Shown here: piece by piece, positions 54,562-64,000 of the stretch
How positions within the stretch are numbered: position 1 is the first letter of the stretch
Layout of the letters: every line of letters starts with the position of its first letter
Assembly (NCBI GenBank): GCA_021791145.1
Contig: JAJYXE010000033.1
Location: 1 to 64,000 of the forward strand
Direction of reading: 5' to 3'
From: Actinomycetes bacterium
Lineage (GTDB): Bacteria; Actinomycetota; Acidimicrobiia; Acidimicrobiales; RAAP-2
DNA: 64,000 bases
Notes under the pieces: model-generated
Databases searched by the model: none
Told to the model about the DNA's origin: nothing
What the model saw: the letters and a program-made list of their open reading frames with translations, nothing else
Translations under genes and position numbers: made by a program

Positions 54562-54692
54562 CCGGCAAGTGCTACACGTCGCGCCGCCCGCTGTAAAGGC
54601 CGCCCGCGCCGGCCGCGCCACCCGCGCCGAGCGGGTGACCCCCGGCGGCCCGGCACGAAATGCCCCGGCGGTGTAGCTCTACGCTTGCGAGG

Positions 54693-57248
54693 ATGTCCGA
54701 CAACGACGAGGGAGCCGACGCGACCCGACTGCCGGTCGCGGGACCGCTTCCGCCACCGTCGATGACACGGCCGTCGGCCATACCCGTCGACTCGGGCGCC
54801 GCGTACCCCGAGACGCTCCGTTACCGCCTGAAGAACCGGCTGCTCGGTCCCCCCCTCGTCTCCGAGCAGCTCCGCAGCGAGCGGCTCAGCCGGCCGATCG
54901 CGCTGGGCGTGCTCGCGCCGGACTGCATCTCGTCCTCGGCCTACGGCACCGAGGAGATGCTCACCCAGCTGGTGCCCTTCGTGGGGCTCGCGGCGTTCAC
55001 GCTCGTCGTGCCGATCACCCTCGCGATCCTCGGCGTCCTCTTCTTCGTCACCCTCTCGTACCTCGACGTGATCCGGCTGTACACCAAGGCTGGAGGCTCC
55101 TACGTGGTGGCGCGGGACAACTTCGGTCCCAAGGTTGCCCAGGTCGCCGCGGTCGCTCTCCTCATCGACTACACGGTCACCGTCGCGGTCCAGACGTCGG
55201 CGGGTACGGCGGCGTTGACCAGCGCCGTGCCCGCCCTGGTGCCCTGGACGGTCCCCATCACCGTGGGCGTCGTGCTGGTCCTCCTCTACGGCAACCTGCG
55301 CGGCATCCGGGAAGCCGGAAAGTTCTTCGCGTTCCCGACGTACTTCTTCGTGCTCAGCCTGGCCGGGGTGATCGTGGCCGGCTACGTGAAGGCGGCGCTC
55401 GGCGACCTGCACCCCCGGCCGATCCCGCCGCATCACCTCCTTTACGGCCATCACTTCGGATCGCCGGGGAGCGGGTTGCTGATGGGGCTGGCGTTCATCA
55501 CGTTGCTGCGCTCGTTCGCGAACGGTGGGTCGTCGCTCACCGGTCTCGAAGCGATCTCCAACGGCGTGAGCGCCTTCCGCCGGCCCGAGTCGCGCAACGC
55601 CCGGGTGACGCTCGTCGCGATGAGCTCGGTCCTCGCCTTCCTCGTCTTCGGCGTCACCATGCTCGCCCGCTGGACGCACGCGGTCCCCTATGCCGCGGGG
55701 TCTCCCACCGTGCTCTCCCAGGAGGTGCAGGACATCGCAGGTCACGGGGTCGTGTACTACGTGGTGCAGATCGCGACCCTGCTCATCCTCTACACGGGGG
55801 GCAACACCAGCTTCAACGGGTTCCCGTACCTGGCGAGCTTCGTGGCGGGCGACCAGTTCCTCCCTCGCCAGCTGACCCGCCGCGGTCACCGGCTCGCCTT
55901 CTCGAGCGGGATCGTCCTGCTGGCGGTCGTGTCGCTCGCGTTGATCACGGCGTTCCGGGCGAACGTCGACTCGCTCGTGGCCCTGTACGCGATCGGGGTG
56001 TTCACGGGGTTCGCCATGGCGGGCTCGGGGTTGGTGAAGCACCATCTCAGCGAGCGGGGGCCGCACTGGCGGCGCAGCGTCTTGGTGAACGGCTTCGCCG
56101 CCGTGCTCACCGCGAGCGTGGTGCTCATCTTCGCCTTCGCGAAGTTCCTCGAGGGGGCGTGGGTGGTGGTCGTCGTGGGCCCGCTCATGTACTGGGGCCT
56201 CATCAGAATGCACAGGCAGTACGTTCGCGAGGATGAGGAGCTCGAGGTGAGCGCGGCCGGGATGGCCCAGGAGCCGATCCTCCGCCACCACGCCGTGATC
56301 GTCCTTGTGGACAGCCTGGACATGGCGACGGCGAGGGCGATCCAGTACGCCCGGACGCTGTCGCCTGACGAGCTGCGCGCGGTCCACTTCGACATCGACA
56401 GCAGGGCCACCCGCGCGCTCGAGGCGGAGTGGGGCCGCCTCGGCTTCTCCCGGCTGCCGCTCGACATCGTCGAGGTGCCGGACCGGCGACTCGGGCGAGC
56501 CGCCCTCGAGCTGGTCGCCGAGACCGTGTCCGACGGCGACACCGAGTGCACCGTCATCCTCCCGCGCCGCGGCTTCGTCTGGGGATGGCAGCGGCTCCTC
56601 CACGACCGGACGGCCGACAAGATCGCCGGCATCGTGAGCCAGGTGCCACATGTCAGCGCGACCATCGTGCCGTACAACCTGCACCGCTCGTCGACCCGCG
56701 GCGCGACGAGGCGCAACGTGGCGGCGCGTATGGCAGCACAGGCCGTCGCCACCGCAGCGAGCAACGGGCGACGCTTTGCGACGGCATCGCCCGAGCGACG
56801 GGCGGCCCCAGGGGGGGGAGGAGAGGCAGAAGGAGCGCAGAGGGCGGAAGGCACAAAGGACCGGCTGCCCGAGAGGAAGCGGACCGACCGCACGGCCCAG
56901 CTCAGCGATGCGGACCAGGCACTGGCGAAGCGGGCGATCGACTCGCGTCCCATCGGCGATGTCGAGTGGCGCCAGCGCGTGAGGGTCGCGGGTCGCGTCA
57001 AGTCCGTCAGGGTGCAGCCGAGCGCCGGCACCTCCAATCTCGAAGCGACCCTGGCCGACCAGACCGGCGGCATCCTCCTCGTCTTCCAGGGTCGCCCCAA
57101 GATCCCGGGGATCGAACCCGGCGCGAGGCTGGTGGCCGAGGGGATGGTCGGTGCCTGGGGGAGGAAGCTCGCCATCTTGAACCCCGACTACGAGCTGGTG
57201 GGCCAACGGGACACCGATGGCGACCTCGTCCCACCTGAGGCGGGATGA
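54693..57248 (+). CDS. APC-family permease fused to a C-terminal OB-fold domain
   Basis: An 851-residue protein with three parts. Residues about 75-520 form an APC-type permease with about twelve helices (SSSAYGTEEMLTQLVPFVGL, TKAGGSYVVARDNFGPKVAQ, GGSSLTGLEAISNGVSAFRR). Residues about 525-660 are a cytosolic universal-stress-like domain (HHAVIVLVDSLDMATARAIQ). After a Gly/Glu/Arg-rich linker, residues about 755-840 form an OB-fold (RVRVAGRVKSVRVQPSAGTS, LEATLADQTGGILLVFQGRP) like the stand-alone mycobacterial Rv2694c. Rv2690c-like permeases normally end before this. A run of eight G at 56811-56818 lies in the linker, but no alternative frame gives a better arrangement. ATG 54693 follows GCGAGG. 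Confidence 0.85.
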   Translation: MSDNDEGADATRLPVAGPLPPPSMTRPSAIPVDSGAAYPETLRYRLKNRLLGPPLVSEQLRSERLSRPIALGVLAPDCISSSAYGTEEMLTQLVPFVGLAAFTLVVPITLAILGVLFFVTLSYLDVIRLYTKAGGSYVVARDNFGPKVAQVAAVALLIDYTVTVAVQTSAGTAALTSAVPALVPWTVPITVGVVLVLLYGNLRGIREAGKFFAFPTYFFVLSLAGVIVAGYVKAALGDLHPRPIPPHHLLYGHHFGSPGSGLLMGLAFITLLRSFANGGSSLTGLEAISNGVSAFRRPESRNARVTLVAMSSVLAFLVFGVTMLARWTHAVPYAAGSPTVLSQEVQDIAGHGVVYYVVQIATLLILYTGGNTSFNGFPYLASFVAGDQFLPRQLTRRGHRLAFSSGIVLLAVVSLALITAFRANVDSLVALYAIGVFTGFAMAGSGLVKHHLSERGPHWRRSVLVNGFAAVLTASVVLIFAFAKFLEGAWVVVVVGPLMYWGLIRMHRQYVREDEELEVSAAGMAQEPILRHHAVIVLVDSLDMATARAIQYARTLSPDELRAVHFDIDSRATRALEAEWGRLGFSRLPLDIVEVPDRRLGRAALELVAETVSDGDTECTVILPRRGFVWGWQRLLHDRTADKIAGIVSQVPHVSATIVPYNLHRSSTRGATRRNVAARMAAQAVATAASNGRRFATASPERRAAPGGGGEAEGAQRAEGTKDRLPERKRTDRTAQLSDADQALAKRAIDSRPIGDVEWRQRVRVAGRVKSVRVQPSAGTSNLEATLADQTGGILLVFQGRPKIPGIEPGARLVAEGMVGAWGRKLAILNPDYELVGQRDTDGDLVPPEAG

Positions 57249-57272
57249 GGCGGACGAGCCAGGCGAGTGGGA

Positions 57273-57301
57273 GGGGCCGCGCTGGAGCCTGCCGCGGCCC
57301 C
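57273..57301 (+). terminator. Hairpin after the permease-OB-fold gene
   Basis: Perfect nine-base arms GGGGCCGCG (57273-57281) and CGCGGCCCC (57293-57301) around an 11-base loop, 25 bases past the stop. No U-tract follows, as is common for actinobacterial hairpin terminators. Confidence 0.6.
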
Positions 57302-57679
57302 AGGGTCGCCGCCGGCTCTTGCCCCGCACTTGCCGGTGGCTCTTGGCGGGGCTCTGCCCCGGCTCTTGCCGGTGGCCCAGGAGGTGGCTATCGTCCCCTG
57401 CGCCTCGGGGGCTGTACCTCGGGGCGTCCTCCCGCACGGCACCGCCGGTGCCCGTGCCGGCGGGCGGCCAGGAGCCGATCGGACGCAGCGGGCAGGCGCC
57501 GAGGAGATGTCCAGCCGAGAAGAGCCCGAGAAGATCGAGATGAGGTGTGGCCCGCAGCGCAGGGCAGCGTGGAACCGGAGAAGGTGCATTGAGCGAAGTC
57601 GGTGGCGTGAACCAAGTCGCAGCCCTCGACGCGCGGGCGTGCGGCCCAGCACGGACGTAGGTCGGAAAGGACGGCGAGG
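57302..57679. other. Untranslated region upstream of hppA
   Basis: About 380 bases without a supported gene. The first part is built from degenerate repeats around GGCTCTTGCC (near 57317, 57341 and 57362) and GGTGGC. The second part (57500-57670) is purine-rich with several GAGAAG/GGAGAAGG stretches and ends in AAGGA before hppA. It probably holds the hppA promoter and leader; I cannot place them. Confidence 0.4.
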
Positions 57680-60022
<2,343 letters not shown>

Positions 60023-60082
60023 CTCGGGCGTACGGCCCGGTCCTCGTCACGATGCCTTCCTCGCACCTCGAAGGAGCCCCGA

Positions 60083-60109
60083 GCCTGTCGTCGTGGGCCT
60101 GTCGTCGTG
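60083..60109. repeat. 14-bp direct repeat between hppA and topA
   Basis: GCCTGTCGTCGTG occurs at 60083-60095 and 60097-60109, one base apart, in the gap upstream of topA. Confidence 0.85.
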
Positions 60110-60158
60110 AGCCAGGGAGGTAGCTCGGTGGAGCGGGCGCGAGAGGGAGGTGCACGCC

Positions 60159-63035
60159 TTGGGTAGGGCGCTCGTCATCGTCGAGTCCCCGGCCAAGGCG
60201 CGCACGATCTCGCGGATGCTCGGACCCGAGTTCGTGGTCGAGTCGTCCGTCGGCCACATCCGGGACCTCCCGCGCGGTGCCGACGAGGTGCCCGCCGCCT
60301 ACAAGACCGAAGAGTGGGCTCGCCTCGGAGTCGACGTGAACAACGGCTTCAAGCCTCTCTACGTCGTCTCTCCCGAGAAGCGGTCGGTGGTCGCCAATCT
60401 GAAGGCCCGCCTGAAGGACGCCGACGAACTCTACCTCGCCACGGACGAAGACCGAGAAGGCGAGTCGATCGCATGGCACCTCACCGAGGTGCTCGCGCCC
60501 CACGTGCCGGTGAAGCGGATGGTGTTCCACGAGATCACCCCCGCGGCGATCCGGCGCGCGGTGCAGGAGTGGCGCGAGCTCGACCGCCGGCTGGTGGACG
60601 CGCAGGAAGCCCGTCGGATCCTCGACCGCCTCTACGGTTACGAGGTCTCGCCGGTGCTGTGGCGCAAGGTGATGCCGCGCCTTTCGGCGGGGCGGGTGCA
60701 GAGCGTCGCCACGCGCATGGTCGTCGAGAGGGAACGGGCGCGTATGCGGTTCCGCTCCGCGACGTGGTGGGGGGTCGAGGGCACCTTCGCGCCGACACCG
60801 GTGGCATCGGCTGACGGCGGGGAGGAGTCCGCCGGAGCCGAGCCGGCGCAGTTCGCGGCGACCCTCGTCTCGCTCGACGGCACTCCGATCGCCACGGGAA
60901 AGGACTTCGACGAGCACGGGGAGGTGGGGGGTCGGGTGCGCGTCCTCGCCGAGGCGGAGGCCCGAGCGCTCGCCGAGGGGCTCGCCGGAGGGGTCTTCAC
61001 CGTCCGGGCGGTCAGCGAGCGGCCATTCCGCCGATCTCCTGCTGCGCCGTTCATGACCTCGACGCTCCAGCAGGAGGCCGGGCGCAAGCTCCGGCTCAGC
61101 GCGCAGCGGGCGATGCAGGTCGCCCAGCGCCTCTACGAGCAGGGTTGGATCACCTACATGCGCACCGACTCGACGACCCTCTCGGACGAGGCGCTCGCGG
61201 CCGCCCGCGCCCAGGCGACCGCCCTCTACGGGACCGAGTACGTGCCGCCGCAGCCGAGGCGCTATGAGCGCCGGGTCAAGAACGCGCAGGAGGCGCACGA
61301 GGCGATCCGGCCGGCCGGCGACGTCTTCCGCACTCCCGACGAGGCGTCCCACAGCCTCCACGGCGAAGAGCTGCGTCTCTACGAGCTCGTCTGGAAGCGG
61401 ACCGTCGCCTCCCAGATGGTCGACGCGATCGGGACGAGCGCGCAGGTTAGGATGGTTGCGACGATGCCCGGGAGCGCCGCTGCTCTCGCCGGCTCGGAGG
61501 CGGGGGTCTCCGCGAGCGGGCGGGTCATCTCGTTTCCGGGCTTTCTCCGGGCGTACGTGGAGGGCGAAGACGACCCAGAGGCGGAGCTCGCCGACCGTGA
61601 GGTCGTCCTGCCGCACCTCGTGCGAGGTGACCGGGTGCGTGCGCTCGAGCTCGAGGCCGGGCCGCACGCCACCCAGCCCCCCGCCCGGTACACCGAGGCG
61701 TCGCTCGTCAAAGCCATGGAGGAGCTCGGCGTCGGGCGCCCTTCCACGTACGCGAGCATCATCTCGACCATCCTCGACAGGGGGTACGTCTGGAAGAAGG
61801 GCACCGCGCTCGTGCCCAGCTTCACCGCCTTTGCCGTCGTCGGCCTGCTCGAGCGCTACTTCCCCGACCTCGTGGACTACGGCTTCACGGCGGCCATGGA
61901 AGACGAGCTCGACGAGATCGCGAGCGGGCGGGAGGAGGCGCTTCCCTGGCTCACCCGCTTCTACTTCGGCGAGGCGCGTGGAGAGAGGAAAGGAAAGCAA
62001 GAAGAGAACGGCGACGCCACCAGGCGGGCCGGCGCCGGTGCGCCCGGCGGGGAGACGGACACGGCTCGGCTGGGCCTGAAGGAGGCGGTCGCCGAGCATC
62101 TCGGTGCGATCGACGCGAGGGAGATCAACTCCATCCCGATCGGCGTCGACGCCGAAGGCCGCCAGGTCGTCGCCCGGGTGGGGCGTTACGGTCCCTACCT
62201 CCAGCGTGGGGAGGACCGTGCCTCGATCCCCGAGGACCTCGCGCCCGACGAGCTCACCATCGATCGGGCGGAGGCGCTCCTCGACGCGCCGTCCAACGAC
62301 CGCGTGCTCGGGACCGATCCCGAGACGGGCCTCGAGGTCGAAGTGCGGGCGGGGAGGTATGGACCCTACGTACAGCTCGGCCCCAGCACCGATGGCGGCA
62401 AGCCGCGGACCGCGTCGCTGTTCAAGTCGATGTCGCCGGCGACCCTCACGCTCGAGCAGGCGCTCGAGCTGCTCCGCCTGCCGCGGACCGTTGGGACCGA
62501 TCCCGAGAGCGGCGAGGAGATCCTCGCAGCGAACGGCCGCTTCGGCCCCTACCTGAAGCGTGGCAGCGACACGCGGAGCCTCCTCTCCGAGGAGCAGCTG
62601 TTCACCGTGACGCTGGAAGACGCGCTCGCCCTCTTCGCCCAGCCGAAAACCCGCAGAGGCCGCGCGCAGGCATCTGGACCGCTCCGAGAGCTCGGTGCCG
62701 ACCCCGAGACGGGGCTGCCGCTCGTGGTGCGCGAGGGCCGCTTCGGCCCCTACGTCAGCGACGGCACCACCAACGCGTCGTTGCGCAAGGGCGACGATCC
62801 GATGACCATCACGGTCGAGCGCGCCTCGGAGCTGCTTGCGGACCGCAGGGCAGCCGGCCCGCCGGCGCGCCGGCGGACCGCGCCGAAGAAGACCGCGGCG
62901 AAGAAGACCGCGGCGAAGAAGACCGCGGCGAAGAAGACCGCGGCGAAGAAGACCGCGCCGAAGAAGACCGCGCCGAAGAAGCAGCCCCGCGGGAGGCCGG
63001 CGCAGGGCGGCTCCGAGGAGACGGCGAGCGGGTGA
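60159..63035 (+). CDS. topA: DNA topoisomerase I
   Basis: A 958-residue type IA topoisomerase relaxing negative supercoils. The Toprim domain (ALVIVESPAKARTISRML, ATDEDREGESIAWHL) is followed by the cleavage domain with catalytic Tyr near 333 (GWITYMRTDSTTLS). The C-terminus has four Topo-C repeats (GRYGPYLQRG, GRYGPYVQLG, GRFGPYLKRG, GRFGPYVSDG) instead of zinc fingers, then a Lys/Ala tail of TAAKK repeats, as in actinobacterial TopA. TTG 60159 is chosen because GGAGG (60146-60150) lies eight bases upstream; the GTG at 60150 overlaps that site. It overlaps tmk by four bases. Confidence 0.95.
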   Translation: MGRALVIVESPAKARTISRMLGPEFVVESSVGHIRDLPRGADEVPAAYKTEEWARLGVDVNNGFKPLYVVSPEKRSVVANLKARLKDADELYLATDEDREGESIAWHLTEVLAPHVPVKRMVFHEITPAAIRRAVQEWRELDRRLVDAQEARRILDRLYGYEVSPVLWRKVMPRLSAGRVQSVATRMVVERERARMRFRSATWWGVEGTFAPTPVASADGGEESAGAEPAQFAATLVSLDGTPIATGKDFDEHGEVGGRVRVLAEAEARALAEGLAGGVFTVRAVSERPFRRSPAAPFMTSTLQQEAGRKLRLSAQRAMQVAQRLYEQGWITYMRTDSTTLSDEALAAARAQATALYGTEYVPPQPRRYERRVKNAQEAHEAIRPAGDVFRTPDEASHSLHGEELRLYELVWKRTVASQMVDAIGTSAQVRMVATMPGSAAALAGSEAGVSASGRVISFPGFLRAYVEGEDDPEAELADREVVLPHLVRGDRVRALELEAGPHATQPPARYTEASLVKAMEELGVGRPSTYASIISTILDRGYVWKKGTALVPSFTAFAVVGLLERYFPDLVDYGFTAAMEDELDEIASGREEALPWLTRFYFGEARGERKGKQEENGDATRRAGAGAPGGETDTARLGLKEAVAEHLGAIDAREINSIPIGVDAEGRQVVARVGRYGPYLQRGEDRASIPEDLAPDELTIDRAEALLDAPSNDRVLGTDPETGLEVEVRAGRYGPYVQLGPSTDGGKPRTASLFKSMSPATLTLEQALELLRLPRTVGTDPESGEEILAANGRFGPYLKRGSDTRSLLSEEQLFTVTLEDALALFAQPKTRRGRAQASGPLRELGADPETGLPLVVREGRFGPYVSDGTTNASLRKGDDPMTITVERASELLADRRAAGPPARRRTAPKKTAAKKTAAKKTAAKKTAAKKTAPKKTAPKKQPRGRPAQGGSEETASG
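62876..62982 (+). repeat. 15-bp repeat encoding the Lys-rich TopA tail
   Basis: About seven in-frame units of ACCGCGGCGAAGAAG (last ones ACCGCGCCGAAGAAG) encode TAAKK/TAPKK. Such basic tails aid processive strand passage in actinobacterial topoisomerase I. Confidence 0.9.
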
Positions 63036-63670
63036 CGCTCGGGGGCGGGCGGCTCGTCGCGTTGGAGGGGGTCGACGGCAGTGGCAAGTCGACGCAGGCG
63101 AGGATCCTCGCTCGATCGCTCGGCGCGACGCTCACCTTCGAGCCCGGCGCGACGGCGCTCGGCCAGGCGATCCGGCGCCTGCTCCTCGAGCCCGGCGCTC
63201 CGGCACCCGACGTGCGGTCAGAGGCGCTCCTCGTGGCGGCGGACCGGGCGCAGCACGTCGCCGAGGTGGTCCTCCCCGCGCTCGACGCCGGCCAGCTGGT
63301 CGTGACCGACCGCTTCTCGGGATCGACGCTCGCCTACCAGGGCTACGGCCGCGGCCTGCCACCTGACGAGCTGCGCCCGATCGTGACGTGGGCTGCGCGC
63401 GGGCTCGAGGCCGACCTCAACGTCGTGGTCGACGTCCCGCTGCCGGTGGCGCGCGCCCGCCTCGCGCAGGTGGCCACGGACCGCCTGGAGCGCCTCGACG
63501 AGGAGTTCTTCTCGCGGGTTCGCGAGGGGTACCTCGCCCTTGCGGCGCAAGACCCCCGGCGCTGGGTGGTCGTCGACGGTGACGGTGACGTCGCCGCCGT
63601 CGCCGCGGCGCTCCGTGACGTGGTCGTCCGGCGCCTCGAGATCGCCTCGGCGGAGAGGAGCCGGCCGTGA
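63032..63670 (+). CDS. tmk: Thymidylate kinase
   Basis: A 212-residue dTMP kinase. P-loop GVDGSGKST near residue 13, the FEPGATALGQAIRRLLLEPG segment for the EPG base-binding motif, and DRFSGSTLAYQGYGRG with the DR(Y/F) motif are visible, followed by LID residues DRLERLDEEFF. GTG 63032 overlaps the topA stop (GTGA), and its own stop overlaps holB, so topA-tmk-holB is one transcript, a common actinobacterial order. Confidence 0.95.
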   Translation: MTLGGGRLVALEGVDGSGKSTQARILARSLGATLTFEPGATALGQAIRRLLLEPGAPAPDVRSEALLVAADRAQHVAEVVLPALDAGQLVVTDRFSGSTLAYQGYGRGLPPDELRPIVTWAARGLEADLNVVVDVPLPVARARLAQVATDRLERLDEEFFSRVREGYLALAAQDPRRWVVVDGDGDVAAVAAALRDVVVRRLEIASAERSRP

Positions 63671-64000
63671 GCCCGCCAACCGACGAGCGCCCGTCCGCCG
63701 CGCTCTTCGACGCGGTCGTCGGACAGGAGCGGGCGGTGGCCGCTCTGCGCGCCGCAGCCCGTCACCCGGTGCACGCGTACCTCCTGGTCGGCGAGCCCGG
63801 TTCGGGGCCGCGCGCGGCCGTGCGCGGCTTTGCCGCGGCGCTGCTCTGCCCGGACGGTGGATGCGGCGCGTGCGACACCTGCCGCCGAGCCCTCGCCGGC
63901 GTCCATCCCGACTTGGTCGTCGTCGAGAGGACCGGCGCCGCGATCGATGTGGACGACGCCCGTCGGCTCAGCGCCCTGGCCGTGCGGCGTCCGCTCCAGG
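63667..64000 (+). CDS. holB: DNA polymerase III delta-prime subunit, partial
   Basis: The first 111 residues of a clamp-loader AAA+ subunit, cut by the window edge. It opens FDAVVGQERAVAALRAAARH with a Walker A-like GEPGSGPR that lacks the usual Lys, and a four-Cys zinc module (LCPDGGCGACDTCRRALAG) typical of delta-prime/gamma. GTG overlaps the tmk stop. The missing P-loop Lys fits delta-prime, which does not hydrolyse ATP. Confidence 0.88.
   Translation, partial: MSPPTDERPSAALFDAVVGQERAVAALRAAARHPVHAYLLVGEPGSGPRAAVRGFAAALLCPDGGCGACDTCRRALAGVHPDLVVVERTGAAIDVDDARRLSALAVRRPLQ

Noticed and set aside
54504..57437. A 977-residue minus-strand frame opposite the permease
   Set aside because: Low-complexity shadow of a GC-rich gene with no start site or domain; the plus-strand permease is clear.
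57302..57679. A riboswitch or structured RNA upstream of hppA
   Set aside because: Only degenerate repeats and purine runs are visible; no conserved motif that I can recognise.

Overview
This 64 kb window is very GC-rich chromosomal DNA from an actinobacterium, most likely of the class Acidimicrobiia (an inference from gene content, not a search). Supporting signs are a WhiB protein with an adjacent ArsA-type ATPase pair, a CtpI-like P-type ATPase, an F420-type luciferase-like oxidoreductase, CeoB/CeoC-like TrkA proteins beside an APC permease, an actinobacterial TopA with a Lys-rich tail, an OmpR-type GlnR-like regulator beside two glutamine synthetases, and many GTG/TTG starts with 1-8 nt gene overlaps. 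There is no prophage, insertion sequence or CRISPR array.

Layout. 0-2.4 kb: two toxin-antitoxin loci (a RelE/HigB type whose toxin frame runs into its antitoxin, and a VapBC type), then decayed DNA holding an oxidoreductase remnant. 2.4-9.4 kb: a heterodimeric ABC exporter pair, aminopeptidase C, a luciferase-like oxidoreductase and a ParA-like ATPase. 9.4-14.5 kb: a tightly overlapping alaX-selB-selD-selA operon for selenocysteine synthesis and insertion. 14.7-19.4 kb: a small membrane protein and a CtpI-like ATPase. 19.4-30.5 kb: a minus-strand ion and energy cluster (PMA-type proton ATPase, phosphoketolase, PiT transporter, PhoU-like protein, second P-type ATPase, two TrkA proteins). 31 kb: tRNA-Pro(CGG), next to an unidentified remnant. 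31-45 kb: CorC-like protein, response regulator, two ArsA-type ATPases divergent from whiB, a thiol-oxidation module (CPYC protein, VKOR, CPYC protein), NUDIX, metallo-beta-lactamase, Mrp, A-type Fe-S carrier, a compact molybdenum-hydroxylase fusion, RidA and a YbjN-like protein. 45-48.4 kb: a glnII-glnA-glnR-like nitrogen operon. 48.6-54.6 kb: nadE, a primary-type sigma factor, a 24-residue membrane peptide, a HAD phosphatase and a second TrkA pair. 54.7-64 kb: an APC permease fused to an OB-fold domain, a proton-pumping pyrophosphatase, topA, tmk and the start of holB.

The genes suggest a cell investing in proton and cation control (PMA-type pump, H+-PPase, two further P-type ATPases, four TrkA regulators without a TrkH pore in view) and in extracytoplasmic disulfide formation, which would fit an acidic or ionically stressful habitat. 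The most unusual features are the permease-OB-fold fusion, the truncated 2Fe-2S/xanthine-dehydrogenase fusion, a complete selABD set with no selC or selenoprotein in view, and short tandem duplications that repeatedly copy the last codons and stop codon of genes.
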